Below are positions 1 to 12,768 of a stretch of DNA of 64,000 nucleotides, in pieces; the stretch's first letter is position 1; each line of letters starts with the position of its first letter. Under the pieces are notes generated by a model. It saw only the letters and a list, made by a program, of their open reading frames with translations. It did no database searches and was not told the origin of the DNA. The translations under genes were made by a program, and so were the position numbers. Source of the stretch: Mactromeris polynyma (taxonomy: Eukaryota; Mollusca; Bivalvia; Venerida; Mactridae); the NCBI GenBank assembly GCA_032209605.1, contig JASFXZ010000014.1, forward strand, positions 15,147,231-15,211,230, in the 5' to 3' direction.

Positions 1-210
1 GAAGTGCGTGAAAGTAATTATAAATGGACAAAACATCATCAGAACATGTGTTTATACAATAGCATTGTCCAGTCGTTGATTCTCTTTCCCCATTTTATTC
101 CTTTCTTTTTCTACTCTCCGTAATTGTTTTTGCAATCAGCCAGACAATTCCTATTCGCCCAATCCCCGTTAGTGTTTGAACATACACCTTCTCAACTCCG
201 TGTGTCTTGT
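1..210. other. unassigned left edge
   Basis: Unique-looking AT-rich sequence up to the first unit of the 45-bp minisatellite. It contains a pyrimidine-rich stretch (about 80-120). No gene or RNA is recognisable. Confidence 0.4.
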
Positions 211-2055
211 AGGTTGATGTTTCTCCGGGATCTGTGTGTGGAGGCATTGTCTTTTAGGCTGAGGTTTCTCCGGGATCTGTGTGTGGAGGCATTGTCTTGT
301 AGGCTCAGGTTTCTCCGGGATCTGTGTGTGGAGGCATTGTCTTGTAGGCTGAGGTTTCTCCGGGATCTGTGTGTGGAGGCATTGTCTTGTAGGCTGAGGT
401 TTCTCCGGGATCTGTGTGTGGAGGCATTGTCTTGTAGGCTGATGTTTCTCCGGGATCTGAGTGTGGAGGCATTGTCTTGTAGGCTGAGGTTTCTCCGGGA
501 TCTGAGTGTGGAGGCATTGTCTTGTAGGCTGAGGTTTCTCCGGGATCTGTGTGTGGAGGCATTGTCTTGTAGGCTGAGGTTTCTCCGGGATCTGAGTGTG
601 GAGGCATTGTCTTGTAGGCTGAGGTTTCTCCGGGATCTGTATGTGGAGGCATTGTCTTGTAGGCTGAGGTTTCTCCGGGATCTGAGTGTGGAGGCATTGT
701 CTTGTAGGCTGAGGTTTCTCCGGGATCTGAGTGTGGAGGCATTGTCTTGTAGGCTGAGGTTTCTCCGGGATCTGAGTGTGGAGGCATTGTCTTGTAGGCT
801 GAGGTTTCTCCGGGATCTGAGTGTGGAGGCATGGTCTTGTAGGCTGAGGTTTCTCCGGGATCTGAGTGTGGAGGCATTGTCTTGTAGGCTGAGGTTTCTC
901 CGGGATCTGAGTGTGGAGGCATTGTCTTGTAGGCTGAGGTTTCTCCGGGATCTGAGTGTGGAGGCATTGTCTTGTAGGCTGAGGTTTCTCCGGGATCTGA
1001 GTGTGGAGGCATTGTCTTGTAGGCTGAGGTTTCTCCGGGATCTAAGTGTGGAGGCATTGTCTTGTAGGCTGATGTTTCTCCGGGATCTGTGTGTGGAGGC
1101 ATTGTCTTGTAGGCTGAGGTTTCTCCGGGATCTGAGTGTCGAGGCATTGTCTTGTAGGCTGGGGTTTCTCCGGGATCTGTGTGTGGAGGCATTGTCTTGT
1201 AGGCTGGGGTTTCTCCGGGATCTGTGTGTGGAGGCATTGTGTTGTAGGCTGAGGTTTCTCCGGGATCTGTGTGTGGAGGCATTGTCTTGTAGGCTGAGGT
1301 TTCTCCGGGATCTGAGTGTGGAGGCATTGTCTTGTAGGCTGAGGTTTCTCCGGGATCTGTGTGTGGAGGCATTGTCTTGTAGGCTGGGGTTTCTCCGGGA
1401 TCTGAGTGTCGATGCATTGTCTTGTAGGCTGAGGTTTCTCCGGGATCTGTGTGTGGAGGCATTGTCTTGTAGGCTGAGGTTTCTCCGGGATCTAAGTGTG
1501 GAGGCATTGTCTTGTAGGCTGGGGTTTCTCCGGGATCTGAGTGTCGAGGCATTGTCTTGTAGGCTGGGGTTTCTCCGGGATCTGAGTGTCGAGGCATTGT
1601 CTTGTAGGCTGAGGTTTCTCCGGGATCTGTGTGTGGAGGCATTGTCTTGTAGGCTGAGGTTTCTCCGGGATCTGTGTGTGGAGGCATTGTCTTGTAGGCT
1701 GAGGTTTCTCCGGGATCTGTGTGTGGAGGCATTGTCTTGTAGGCTGAGGTTTCTCCGGGATCTGTGTGTGGAGGCATTGTCTTGTAGGCTGAGGTTTCTC
1801 CGGGATCTGTGTGTGGAGGCATTGTCTTGTAGGCTGAGGTTTCTCCGGGATCTGAGTGTGGAGGCATTGTCTTGTAGGCTGAGGTTTCTCCGGGATCTGT
1901 GTGTGGAGGCATTGTCTTGTAGGCTGAGGTTTCTCCGGGATCTGAGTGTGGAGGCATTGTCTTGTAGGCTGAGGTTTCTCCGGGATCTGAGTGTGGAGGC
2001 ATTGTCTTGTAGGCTGAGGTTTCTCCGGGATCTGTGTGTGGAGGCATTGTCTTGT
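211..2055. repeat. 45-bp minisatellite, 41 units (array A)
   Basis: The array runs from 211 to 2055, exactly 1845 bp = 41 x 45 bp, with no insertion or deletion. The core is TTTCTCCGGGATCTG followed by TGTGTGGAGGCATTGTCTTG. Units differ at a few fixed positions, for example CTGTGTGTG versus CTGAGTGTG, GTGTGGAG versus GTGTCGAG, and GCTGAGG/GCTGATG/GCTGGGG. Because the unit is a multiple of three and lacks stops, both strands stay open for about 1.9 kb (15-residue repeats FLRDLCVEALSCRLR on plus, KTMPPHTDPGETSAY on minus). Neither frame has a convincing start, signal or flanking exon, so I read this as a non-coding VNTR. It abuts the repeat module at 2056, which also follows array B. Confidence 0.95.
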
Positions 2056-5000
2056 TAATGTGGCGTTCCGTGTACCACAAACCTAATAAATACTCGGTAA
2101 ACGCATCAATGCATGTCGTGTATTTAACTAGAAATTTGATATACAACAATAATTTCAGGCATGTAAGACTGGCTTGTTTTGTGACATAATTACTTTTTGT
2201 TACATAGTGAAGAGTAGTGCTTCATACAAAATACATATCTGTGTAATATATATCTTATAATAATTGCTTTTCATCATGCATCACATGCACACACTTATTA
2301 AAACTGGCATGTAGGCCTTTATAACCAATAAAAAGGTTTAATTCGTCACGATTGTTCCATCTTATTAATTAAACGATTGCATTCATTGAAATAAATTGAC
2401 GTTTACAGTATTAGCTAAACATCTGTAATTACATGCAATAACACATTCATGGAATTACACAACGGAACTATTGGTTTCAATTAAATGAACAGTAAGACCC
2501 CATAGGTGGATATTGGAACTTCCGGCGTTTAATTGCTTGGGGCAGATGGTGACGATTAAATATTTTTAATGACTTTTATATCTGCGGGTTCTTGTTAAAG
2601 TGATTTAACTATGTTATCACTTGATGGATGCACATGTATATGAAAAAAATATTTTAGTGTTTTAATTGTTTATATTTCACCAACATTGACATATCTTTCA
2701 AGCCATATGGCTTTTACTTATAACTTCTATGCATATGCTAGTGGGTCAACCTCTGAAATGAAACACGTATCTATATAATTAATAATCTTGACTAGCTAAC
2801 AAACACTTGTTATAGCTTACGGAAGAAAATCTAATTATTCTCAAAAAGGTACTAATTACTTTGTTTACCAGCTATTGATTCCTGCTACTTAAGCATGTGT
2901 ATAATAATGCTCTGGATAATAAATTAACTTTAATTAAATTATGTTGTTTACATTTATAGCGGTCAGTCAATGTGAAATATTCATTAGTAATCAGGTTCAA
3001 TCCGTTTAATTACTTTGTTGTTTTCCAGTATAGCAAATTGAGTCGTAATAGAATGGTATGTCAATTAAAATACAATGGTCCCTGGAATAACTGAAACCAA
3101 TGTTGAAAATGGTGTGGAATCACCGGAATTTCGTTTACTAGAATTGCTTGATTTAGCATTTTCAATGACCATGCCTTCCATTAATATACCAAACTCTCCA
3201 CAGCGGTTACTTCCCTTTATAGTGTACTTGCGTTCAGTTACGGCTAACAGTCGCGAACGTTTTGTATTGTATCCCTTGCCCACCGTATCACATTAGCTGC
3301 ACACGGGGAACCAAATTGCAAACCTTTACGAAACCTTACGAAACGTGAGCCGCAAATACCTTTACTGAATGCAGGGCTGGTGCTCGCCCCGTTGTAAAGA
3401 ATTTGTAAATGTAATGTTAATGATGATATTTACAAACCGTCCTGTATACAGACCACAGGCTTACCATATACCGAATATTGTCCAAGGTCTTCCGAATTGG
3501 AGGCATGGTGAGTCACAATTTATTCGGTTATTAAGTTCCCATAACTTTGTCAAACAAACACGTTAAGTTCTATTTATTTTCGTTCACAACATGCTGGGAG
3601 TGTATTATCAAGATGTGTGTACACTATCAGTGTATGATTCCAATACTTCGTTTTCTCTCTCTCTCTCTCTCTTACAGATTACTAAAATAATACTTGCATT
3701 TAAAATCGTCAGCATATGAGATTGATAAAGACTTTCTAGTTAATGCTGAAATATTTCACTCAATTACAACAATAGGTTAGATTTACTTGTATCATGTCAG
3801 AAGTGTGCTACTGTGGTGATTCGGTACTGATAAGTTTGACAAAGACGTTTTCATTCCAAGTACAATCGCTAATCAGACCAACACTGTAATTGGACAGAAT
3901 GACCGACCCTCTAATTTCATCTCCGCTTTCTTTAATTAACGCCAATTCAACCTTTTCATGCATTTAATACCAACTTTCTTTTAATTGTTTATAAAATTAA
4001 TATCGTTCATACATTAAGGTTAAACCAAAAAAGTACTAGTCAGCATTTTTACTCTACTTTAATTAGGCATTCAAAATAAGTATTTCATATTAAAAATTAA
4101 AGGCAAATCAAAAGTTAAACATTCATAGGCGTTAGTGAATTTCAACATTAATCAAAACATGTCGTATCAAATGAATTGCTCTTGTCACATACTTTTGCAT
4201 GCTGCTCATGTGTTCTGTGTTTATTGCGTATATCGACCGGTCATTCAAGTGAAGCGAGCGGTGTGGCCACATCATTGACCGTTGTACAGTTAATACAGCT
4301 GATAGTTTAAGAAGAGTCATCACTATTTTCTTCAAATTTTCTGCAGACATTGCTCCATTTTTTCTGCTTAAGAAATAATTTTTAATCTCTATCATATCAA
4401 GGTATTCTCATGAAATATTTGTCAATTTAGAAATTATTTTTAATCTCTATCATATCAAGGTATTCTTATGAAATATTTGTCAATATCATATATCTATTCT
4501 CTGATGTATTGCTTTCTTCTTGCTCCACAATATTTTCCGGCAATAATTATTGTTTTATAAGCGTTACTATATGGAGAATGTTTGGTAAAATATTGTCAAT
4601 ATCATACATGTATTATCTGAATGCTGCACTGCTGTTGCTCCAGAAAGGAAGCACAAATATTTCAACAAATCATCGATGAACTTTTTTTCCTTTATATGTT
4701 GTATAAGCGATGCGCGGAAGTGTTCACAAGGCGTTAACATTCATGTGTCCTCTTCCTGTGATAATATTGTCTGCCTATGTTGTGATGCGCTTTAGTGTCT
4801 CATTGCTATCATCGTCAACCGGATGGTCTACTCGAAGTACCGCCATATTCATCGTGTCAAGACAATAGTATATGAAAAGTCCTCTGATTTTATTATAGAT
4901 TTGATGAGTACAATGGATGATTTGTCAGAGATATATATCAATTGTGGAATGGCGAACAATCTCGTATTAATTTCTAATATGATAATATGGAGAGCGTGCA

Positions 5001-5800
5001 GTCTTGCCTTGGGAGCGCTTCCCGGGACCTGCAGTCATTTGATGTTTATTTGTCTTTAGCAGGATAAAATCAGAGAAAATGTATTCTCGTTTTTCACCGG
5101 ATTTTCAAATAAAAGAGATACAAGAGTGCCTGTCATTAGGAAGGATAAACCCATTACCGACGACCAGAAGTCACAACATTATCTCCTTATCTTGTTGTGG
5201 ACTAAAATAGCAACCTAGTATGACGTCTTGCATGTTCCATGTGTTGTCAGCGTTAAGCAATATATTGTTTATAACACAGTACATGATTTATGAGTTTCCT
5301 CTCTGCGGTGATTCAGGATGACAATCTTGCACATTTAAATTGAAAATTGGTCGGTTTGTCAATCTTGAAGGCGCATCCATTGTTGAAAACACAAAATAGT
5401 TGTGATTTATACATTACCTGATAAGGCAAACCAGAAATAATGTTCGCTTAGAAAGTCTGAAAATGTCTCCTGACACACTACGTCGGAAGGCATAGAGCAG
5501 TATTTAAATTTTATTGACGAAATAAACTGTTCCTGCAGACGGTCTACACTTGTTAACGATGTTTTACAACTTGGTTGTAAGTGTTTGAATTGTTAATGCG
5601 ACAAAGACCGAGTTATTAGTACAAATGTTTCTATTTATAATTTACAGACGACGTCTTTGAATCATGTGTGAACAGCTACAAGCAATTCGGAAAACAAGCA
5701 ATAACTCATGGCACTAGATAAAGCCGATATTAATAATATAGAAATGGTATAAGCAAATGAATCCTTATGGTACATGTATTATGAAATGGATAACGACATC
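2056..5800. repeat. interspersed module, copy 1
   Basis: Non-coding sequence homologous, in the same order, to 7086-10600. Clear shared blocks are 2140-2500 with 7140-7510 (both contain 'acatctgtaatt' and 'acacattcatgg'), 3470-3520 with 7918-7960, 3590-3930 with 8067-8360, 4140-4205 with 8717-8785, 4610-4690 with 9575-9650, and 5050-5370 with 10135-10440 (shared 'gacgtcttgcatgttcca'). Copy 1 carries extra sequence at about 2600-3450. It includes a (CT)n tract at 3654-3672. No transposase or reverse-transcriptase coding trace was seen, so the module looks non-autonomous. Confidence 0.8.
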
Positions 5801-5994
5801 AGTGTAACTTTCGGGGTGACCCCACTTACACATGTTGGTATAGCTATTAAATTAGAGCTACCAACATGGAGATCATGAAAATGACTCATGATATTCATCA
5901 AAAGTATTGTGTTCTCTAACTCTAAATATATTTGCACAAACAGCCTGTAAGTACAATGCAATTATTGTGTCTGTATTTAATTCGATTTCTTCAG

Positions 5995-7085
5995 CGCTTC
6001 AGCCACTTCGCCTTTCATTTTAGCTATACCAACACACGCTTCAGCCACTTCGCCTTCCATTGTAGCTATACCAACACACGCTTCAGCCACTTCGCCTTCC
6101 ATCGTAGCTATACCAACACACGCTTCAGCCACTTCGCCTTCCATCGTAGCTATACCAACCAACGCTTCAGCCACTTCCCCTTCCATTGTAGCTATACCAA
6201 CACACGCTTCAGCCACTTCGTCTTCCATTGTAGCTATACCAACACACGCTTCAACCACTTCGCCTTCCATTGTAGCTATACCAACACACGCTTCAGCCAC
6301 TTCGCCTTCCATTGTAGCTATACCAACCAACGCTTCAGCCACTTCGCCTTCCATTGTAGCTATACCAACACACGCTTCAGCCACTTCGTCTTCCATTGTA
6401 GCTATACCAACCCACGCTTTAACCACTTCGCCTTCCATTGTAGCTATACCAACACACGCTTCAGCCACTTCGCCTTCCATTGTAGCTATACCAACACACG
6501 CTTCAGCCACTTCGCCTTCCATTGTAGCTATACCAACACACGCTTCAGCCACTTCGCCTTCCATTGTAGCTATACCAACACACGCTTCAGCCACTTCGCC
6601 TTCCATTGTAGCTATACCAACCCACGCTTCAGCCACTTCGCCTTCCATTGTAGCTATACCAACACACGCTTCAGCCACTTCGCCTTCCATTGTAGCTATA
6701 CCAACACACGCTTCAGCCACTTCCCTTCCATTTTAGCTATACCAACACACGCTTCAGCCACTTCGCCTTCCATTTTAGCTATACCAACACACGCTTCAGC
6801 CACTTCGCCTTCCATTGTAGCTATACCAATACACGCTTCAGTCACTTCGCCTTCCATTGTAGCTATACCAACCCACGCTTTAACCACTTCGCCTTCCATT
6901 GTAGCTATACCAACACACGCTTCAGCCACTTCGCCTTCCATTGTAGCTATACCAACACACGCTTCAGCCACTTCGCCTTCCATTGTAGCTATACCAACAC
7001 ACGCTTCAGCCACTTCGCCTTCCATTGTAGCTATACCAACACACGCTTTAACCACTTCGCCTTCTATTGTAGCTATACCAACACA
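5995..7085. repeat. 42-bp minisatellite, 26 units (array B)
   Basis: Tandem 42-bp unit with core CGCTTCAGCCACTTCGCC and TAGCTATACCAACACA. Length is 26 x 42 minus one base; the single deletion is at about 6723 and splits the otherwise open frames on both strands. Just upstream, at 5845-5870, an inverted half-unit (TTGGTATAGCT) precedes the array. Variants include CTTTAACC for CTTCAGCC and CCAACCAA for CCAACACA. It sits at the same place relative to the following module as array A does, but is unrelated in sequence. Confidence 0.95.
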
Positions 7086-10000
7086 CGGATCGGTTAACTT
7101 TAAGGTATTTCGTTTTTTGTAATTGGGAACAATACATTTGATACACAAAAATTTCAAGCATGTAAGATTAATTTGTTTTCCATCAATTACCTTCTAGCAT
7201 AATATCTTATTTATTACATTACGAAGAGCAGTGCTTCATGCAAAGTATTTATACGAGCAATATATATATTATAATAATTACTTCACATCACGCATCACGT
7301 GCTACTCATTACATAAACTCAATAAACTGACATTTAGGTATTTATTACCAAAAAAAGCGTTTAATTTATTATGATTTTCCATCTCATTCATTGAACGATT
7401 GTAATCAATGAAATTAATTGACGTTTACAAGAACAACCAAACATCTGTAATTTCATGCAATAACACATTCATGGCAATACACAACGGTATCATTTGTTTC
7501 AATTAAATAAAAGTGATTCATCTGATTGCAAGTGTCTCATAATTCGAAACTTCAATTTTTTCTTGTATTACATCGTGCGCTCTATCAGGGTACATCTGAA
7601 ACCTGTATATGTAACCGAGTCCTTTGATAATGAAACAATATTCAGCTGTCAATAGTTCCTCACTAGAAATATCATAATTCACTGGTGGGTATTCCCGAGG
7701 GCAAGGCAACAAGATATCAATGGTAGGTGGTTATCGGAACTCCCGACAATGACGTAACCGCATTTTGTCTAAACTGTAGTAGGTGACAATAAAAGAATGT
7801 TTCACTGAATCTGTGCAATATTGGTAATTTTGCATAACACGAGGAATTCGAATGAACGAAGTCCGATTGTATTTTAAATCGAAATGATTATTATGTTCTG
7901 TGTTGTTTTGTTCTCAATACCGATAATTGTCCTAGTTGTCCGAATTATAGGCATGGTGACGACCCTAAATACCATAACTGTGTCAAGCAAGTTCATAAGT
8001 ACACTTTCAGGAAAAAAGTGTATAAAGCAAGACCGAGAAAGATATAAAGTAATGTTTCATATTCGTTCATAACCTGCTGGGTTCAGTATCAGGATTTATG
8101 TAGGTTGTTTCCGTCTCTTTCAGATTATTCTTATAATGCTTGCATTTAAAATCATCGACATAAAAACTGTTTTGATCATGCTGAATTATTTGACTCAAAA
8201 TTCTACACCAACATGTTAGATATACTTGAATCATATCCAAGTGTGCTTCACCATTGTTTCGGTACTTGATGTGTCGACGGAGACGTTTTCATACGAAATG
8301 CAATCGCAAATCTTACCAAATACTAGCACTCCGTTAGGACAGAATAACCGACCCCTTTATTGGAATTTCATTGCATTTGCCGCCTTTTAAAATTGTCGCT
8401 TATTTATTCTTTACATGTATTATATACCGACTAACGCTTTCATCGAAGTGTCTATACAACAAATGGCGGTAATGAATGAAGCTTAAACCTAAAGTTACTA
8501 GACAATATCTTCACTGTAGCCAAGTTTACTAGTCAATTTACGTTAATTTCATTCTTAAAATGATAAAAAGTAAAAATAACTAGTATTGTGTCAACAGGAC
8601 ACGGATGTCTCCACTTTCCACTTTCGGGACGTGAAGAAGAACGGGAACGGGCAGCAACAAATCTGTTAGGGGGGGGGGGGGGCATAACAGATTATGGAGA
8701 AAATAAACATAATAAAGGCGTGTGTTTCAACATTAATCAGAACGTTTCGTATCAAATTAATGATTACCGGACACACACTTTTGCATTCCATGGAGTCATG
8801 TATAGCCCATTGTAAGGAAGTTTGGTGTATTGGGTTAGCCACTCTTATATTCGCAGTGTAGCAACCTATTTCCTGAGTACAGTCACAACATAAGTAAAAG
8901 GGCTCCGTATATGGAGTATATACGTGCGACACAAAAACATAACTTCATCAACTGGCATACTCCACTTAAATGATAGGTATACTTGGTACAGCGATCAAAA
9001 TACGTAAAACATGTACATGTATTTCTTAGTATAGTTGACGCGTAAAAATGAATATTGCAATCAGTAAACTGAGTACAGTCACCAATATTCTGAGTACAGT
9101 GACCTATATTTGGCACGGTTTCTCATCTACTGAGCGCAGCAACGAATGTAGAACATCATCCGATGTAAAAACCCAGATATTGAGCACCTCGACCCATATA
9201 TCCAGAACAGTGACCCACATGCTGAGTAATCAATCGTCATACAGAGCAAATGATCTGGCACACTCATTACCGCGATCAATACACTATTTACAGTGATAAA
9301 TGAGTCACGACCCGGTTTTAATTAGCACAGTGAGCGGTATACGTAAGAGTATGTAGTACATGGCCCAGTCCGCTGAACACAGCGACAGGTAGAATGAGTT
9401 TAGTGACCATCGTACGACGTCCGATATAATAAGAGTAGCCACTTGTCAGGAAAAGATACAACATCTTCCTTCAAATCGTATACAAGCGTTTGCTTCTTTA
9501 TCAACAAACCGTTTTATTATCTTTATTATATTAAGGTTTTGTCGTGAAATATTGCGAATATTTTACATTCATTCTCCGAAGTGTTGCACTGGTGTTGATC
9601 CACAATGCGCGTAACTAATATTTTAGCAGTTCACCAGTGAACTTTTCTTCCTTGGTTAGTTAGCACGCGCTAATGCACAAAGCAATGTCATTCGGAAAAC
9701 CTCGGCCAACTACGTCGAGTGCCTCGGATGTTCGTTAGGCACCGCTTTTGGAACCATTCGAATATCATGTAAACAATATGGCGGCGTGAACGCTGGAGTT
9801 CTCATGAAACGGGATTGAAATCACATATATATTTAAGCTATATGAAGACTGAAATATGTGAATTTTTAATTAGAAATGACAACGATAATCCATTTCTTAT
9901 GTGAATTTATCGAAGTTGTTTTGAAGTTAAATCTGTTTTACGAGAACTCTTTTTTGACCGCACTAAATGTTGAATTTTGCCACGTAGTGCTCCGCCTGAC

Positions 10001-10600
10001 ATACACTAGAGGATGTTCTTAGAGTAACGAAGTGGTACGGAAATATCCGAGAGCTGTCGAGAATGAAAGCAATGTGTGGGAGTGTATCAGTATTTCATTG
10101 TGTGATCGGTTTAACCGCAATTTCCTGTTTTCATTAACAGGATACAATCACAGAAGAATGTATTAACGCCTTTTACACGATTTTCCAATAACGAGCGTTT
10201 CATGACTACATGCCATTAAAAAGGATTACCCCACTATCGATGACCCGGACTACCAATAATATCTCCGGATCTTGCAGCAGACTAAAATAGAAGCCCAGTA
10301 GGACGTCTTGCATGTTCCAAGCTTTGACAGCGTTAAGCAATGTATTGTTTATAACACAGAACACGTTTTATGAGTTTCCTCTCTGTTGTAGTTCAGGATG
10401 ACAATCTTGCACATTTAAATTGGAAAATCGTCGTTTTTTCAATTTCAATATTTATTTCCATTCCTGAAGGTGTGCCTAATAGTGAAACACAAATTAGATT
10501 TTGTTATTATCTGATAAGGCTTACTACAAATAATGATCATTCTGAATATCATGTAAAGTGTATTGTTGAAAGAAACTATTTCTGAAGTTAGTTAACACTC
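7086..10600. repeat. interspersed module, copy 2
   Basis: Direct second copy of the module at 2056-5800. Blocks are collinear with small indels. It contains a poly(G) run at 8670-8682 and a degenerate short repeat at 8850-9440 absent or eroded in copy 1. No protein-coding evidence. Confidence 0.8.
8850..9440. repeat. degenerate ~20-bp repeat cluster
   Basis: Loose reiteration of a motif like TGAGTACAGTGACCNATAT, for example at 8873, 9068, 9089, 9205 and 9390. Spacing is about 20-22 bp in the best part (9065-9240). A small related patch in inverted sense lies at 16100-16135. Confidence 0.55.
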
Positions 10601-11424
10601 CTGCTTATGTATGTTTTACACCGTTATAGTTGGGATTGAAACATTTAATATGCCAATGACAGAGTTATGAAAACAAAATGTTTCAATTCATTCTTATTCG
10701 AATTCACAATACATATCATGTGGGGCGGCCTTAATGCAACTTCTAATTCATTATTATTACTTTTCCCACAACAAGCAATGTGTTGAACCATCTAAACTCT
10801 AATAGAAAATTAAAAACATAAGAAATACTACTTCATATACAAATATACGTGCTTGGCATATGTGCAAAATTTCAACGTTATAAAATTAATAAAACATGGC
10901 ACATGCTTGCTTGCATCTCATAAACGTCAAATGTCAGTCAAAATTTTCTAATTCCAGGCAGATAATATTATCAAACATTACTTAAATATTTCAAATATTT
11001 CAAATTGTAAATCAGCATCTACAAAACATAAACTCACTCATCTTGAGGGATTGATCGTCTGTTAAAAATGTACCGCCAAATCTTTGAAAATCAATATGGA
11101 ATTTCATATCAGATTTACAAGCATAATGTTAGGTACTAAACAATCAAGAGAAATAACTCTGCAATATCAACGAAAATAACAAATTCCTTCTTTTATGCTT
11201 GTCTGAACATATCATCTGATTATTTTGAAGTTTGAAATAATCCATGACAACGTATACCTGACTGACACAAGAGGGTAGATATCTTATGATCAAATAATCT
11301 TTCCTCCCAGTAGTCTGCCATATGGATCTTCCTCAATGCTAATAGATGTTAAAGTCAATGCATGCCCTTGGCTGCATGCTTACGTGATTAAAAGCTTCAT
11401 CTCAAAAATCGATGTTATGTGGAT
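10601..11424. other. AT-rich intergenic, nothing recognised
   Basis: No open frame of interest, no tandem array and no TIR seen between the end of module copy 2 and the first units of array C. Confidence 0.5.
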
Positions 11425-11533
11425 TCAAAAAGGTAGTTCGCGTTTCACTTGATGCTACCTATAGGTTCATAGTAGTTCGCGTTCCTCTTGAGCCTAAAAA
11501 AGTTCAAAGTAGGTCACGTTCCACTTAATGCTA

Positions 11534-12768
11534 CGAGGGACGGTCTGAAAATACCTGGACTTTTCGTGACCCTGTCTCTCAACGTACAACAAAGTACATA
11601 TAGTGTACATGAGCGGAAACTACATTCTTTCGACAATGATTCGGTCAGTTGATTTTTCAATGGCCAGTTTATATACACAGTGTGACGTTATTTAGACTCG
11701 ATAGTGTTTCAGCTAACATAGACTCCAAGTTAAAAGAACAGCGACCTATTTTCCAAAGACTGCAGAAAAGGTTTGGGCATGACTGCATGTCACATTCTAC
11801 AATCTACAGCTGGATTTCTCAGTTTTGTGAAGGTAGAACTAGCGTTTGTGACATGCATAGGTCTGGGAGGCCCACTGAGGCAGTGACCCCATCAATGGCT
11901 GCACATGTTGAGGCTTTCGGGTAACATTACAGGAGATAGTCAGTAGGTTTAGCATTGGAATGGCATCGGCACACAAAAGTGTACATGAACACCTTGGTAT
12001 GAGCAAGGTCAGTGCTAGGTGGGTGCCGAGTCAATTGATAGAAGACCATAAGGCACCCAGTGTGACTCTGACATGAGTCCATTTGAGTCGCCTCAACCAT
12101 GAAGGAGATAAGTTCTTAAACAGCCTTATCGCTTGTGATGAAATGATGGTTCAGTGCAGCGAACCTGAGACAAAAGCTCAATCAAAGCAATGGAAACGCG
12201 CTGGTTCTCCACCCACAAATGTTTAACCTATCTCCTTCGGCTGGCAAGGTCATGTAAGTTGCCTTCTGGGATTCACGTTGATTAATACACATGTCATGTC
12301 AAAAGGTCAAACTGTCACTGCCATGTACTATTCTGATGTAATTCTGAGAAAACCCAATGACAAACTATGAGAGTTGCGTCCAGGGCTAGCACAGAAAAAT
12401 GCACTTCATCTTCATGACAACGCCCCCTTCCATACCGCTTCGTCTACAGTTGAAGTCATCAATTCATTAAAATGGCAATTTTTATCACACTCTCCCTATA
12501 GCCCTGACCTTGCACCCTGTGACTTTTTTTGTTGCCAGAACTGATGCTTGCTAGAACCAAATATGAGCCTAGGTTGGCTTTGATTTTGGCTGTCACACAG
12601 TACCTGAGACATGTCTACTTCATGGTTTGCAGAAGAAGCTCGCACGAAGATGGCAAAAATGCGTAGACGTAGATAGAGAATACTATCAAAAAGAGTAAAA
12701 AGAATTTGAAAAATATTTCACCCTTTTCGAGAACGAATAAAAGACCGGATATTTTCCGACGTCCCTCG
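11534..12768 (+). mobile_element. mariner-family DNA transposon (decayed)
   Basis: A 1235-bp element with TA target duplications at 11532-11533 and 12769-12770. The imperfect terminal inverted repeats begin CGAGGGACG on each side, extending to GGTCTGAAAATACC at the left and, read on minus, GTCGGAAAATATCC at the right. The interior carries a transposase remnant with mariner signatures. It is inserted inside minisatellite C, so it is younger than that array. Confidence 0.92.
11637..12640 (+). pseudogene. mariner transposase remnant
   Basis: Several frames together resemble a mariner transposase. The N-terminal part at about 11690-11921 has a helix-turn-helix-like segment ending in HRSGRPTEAV. 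The centre (about 11990-12225) includes HEHLGMSKVSARWVP, the first catalytic aspartate region (CDEMM) and KQWKRAGSPP. The C-terminal part has HDNAPFHTA (from about 12412) and YSPDLAPCDF. The spacing between the last two catalytic aspartates is 34 residues, matching the D34D signature of mariner. In-frame stops (around 11922, 12073, 12222 and 12366) and frame changes show it is inactive. Confidence 0.9.

Noticed and set aside
211..2055. CRISPR-like array
   Set aside because: No unique spacers between repeats; the units are contiguous, in an animal genome.
124..2149. Long open frames of more than 600 codons on both strands
   Set aside because: They are produced by a 45-bp repeat without stops; no plausible start, splice context or domain.
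5932..7157. Long open frames through the 42-bp repeat
   Set aside because: Same artefact; a one-base deletion breaks them and the flanks are non-coding module sequence.
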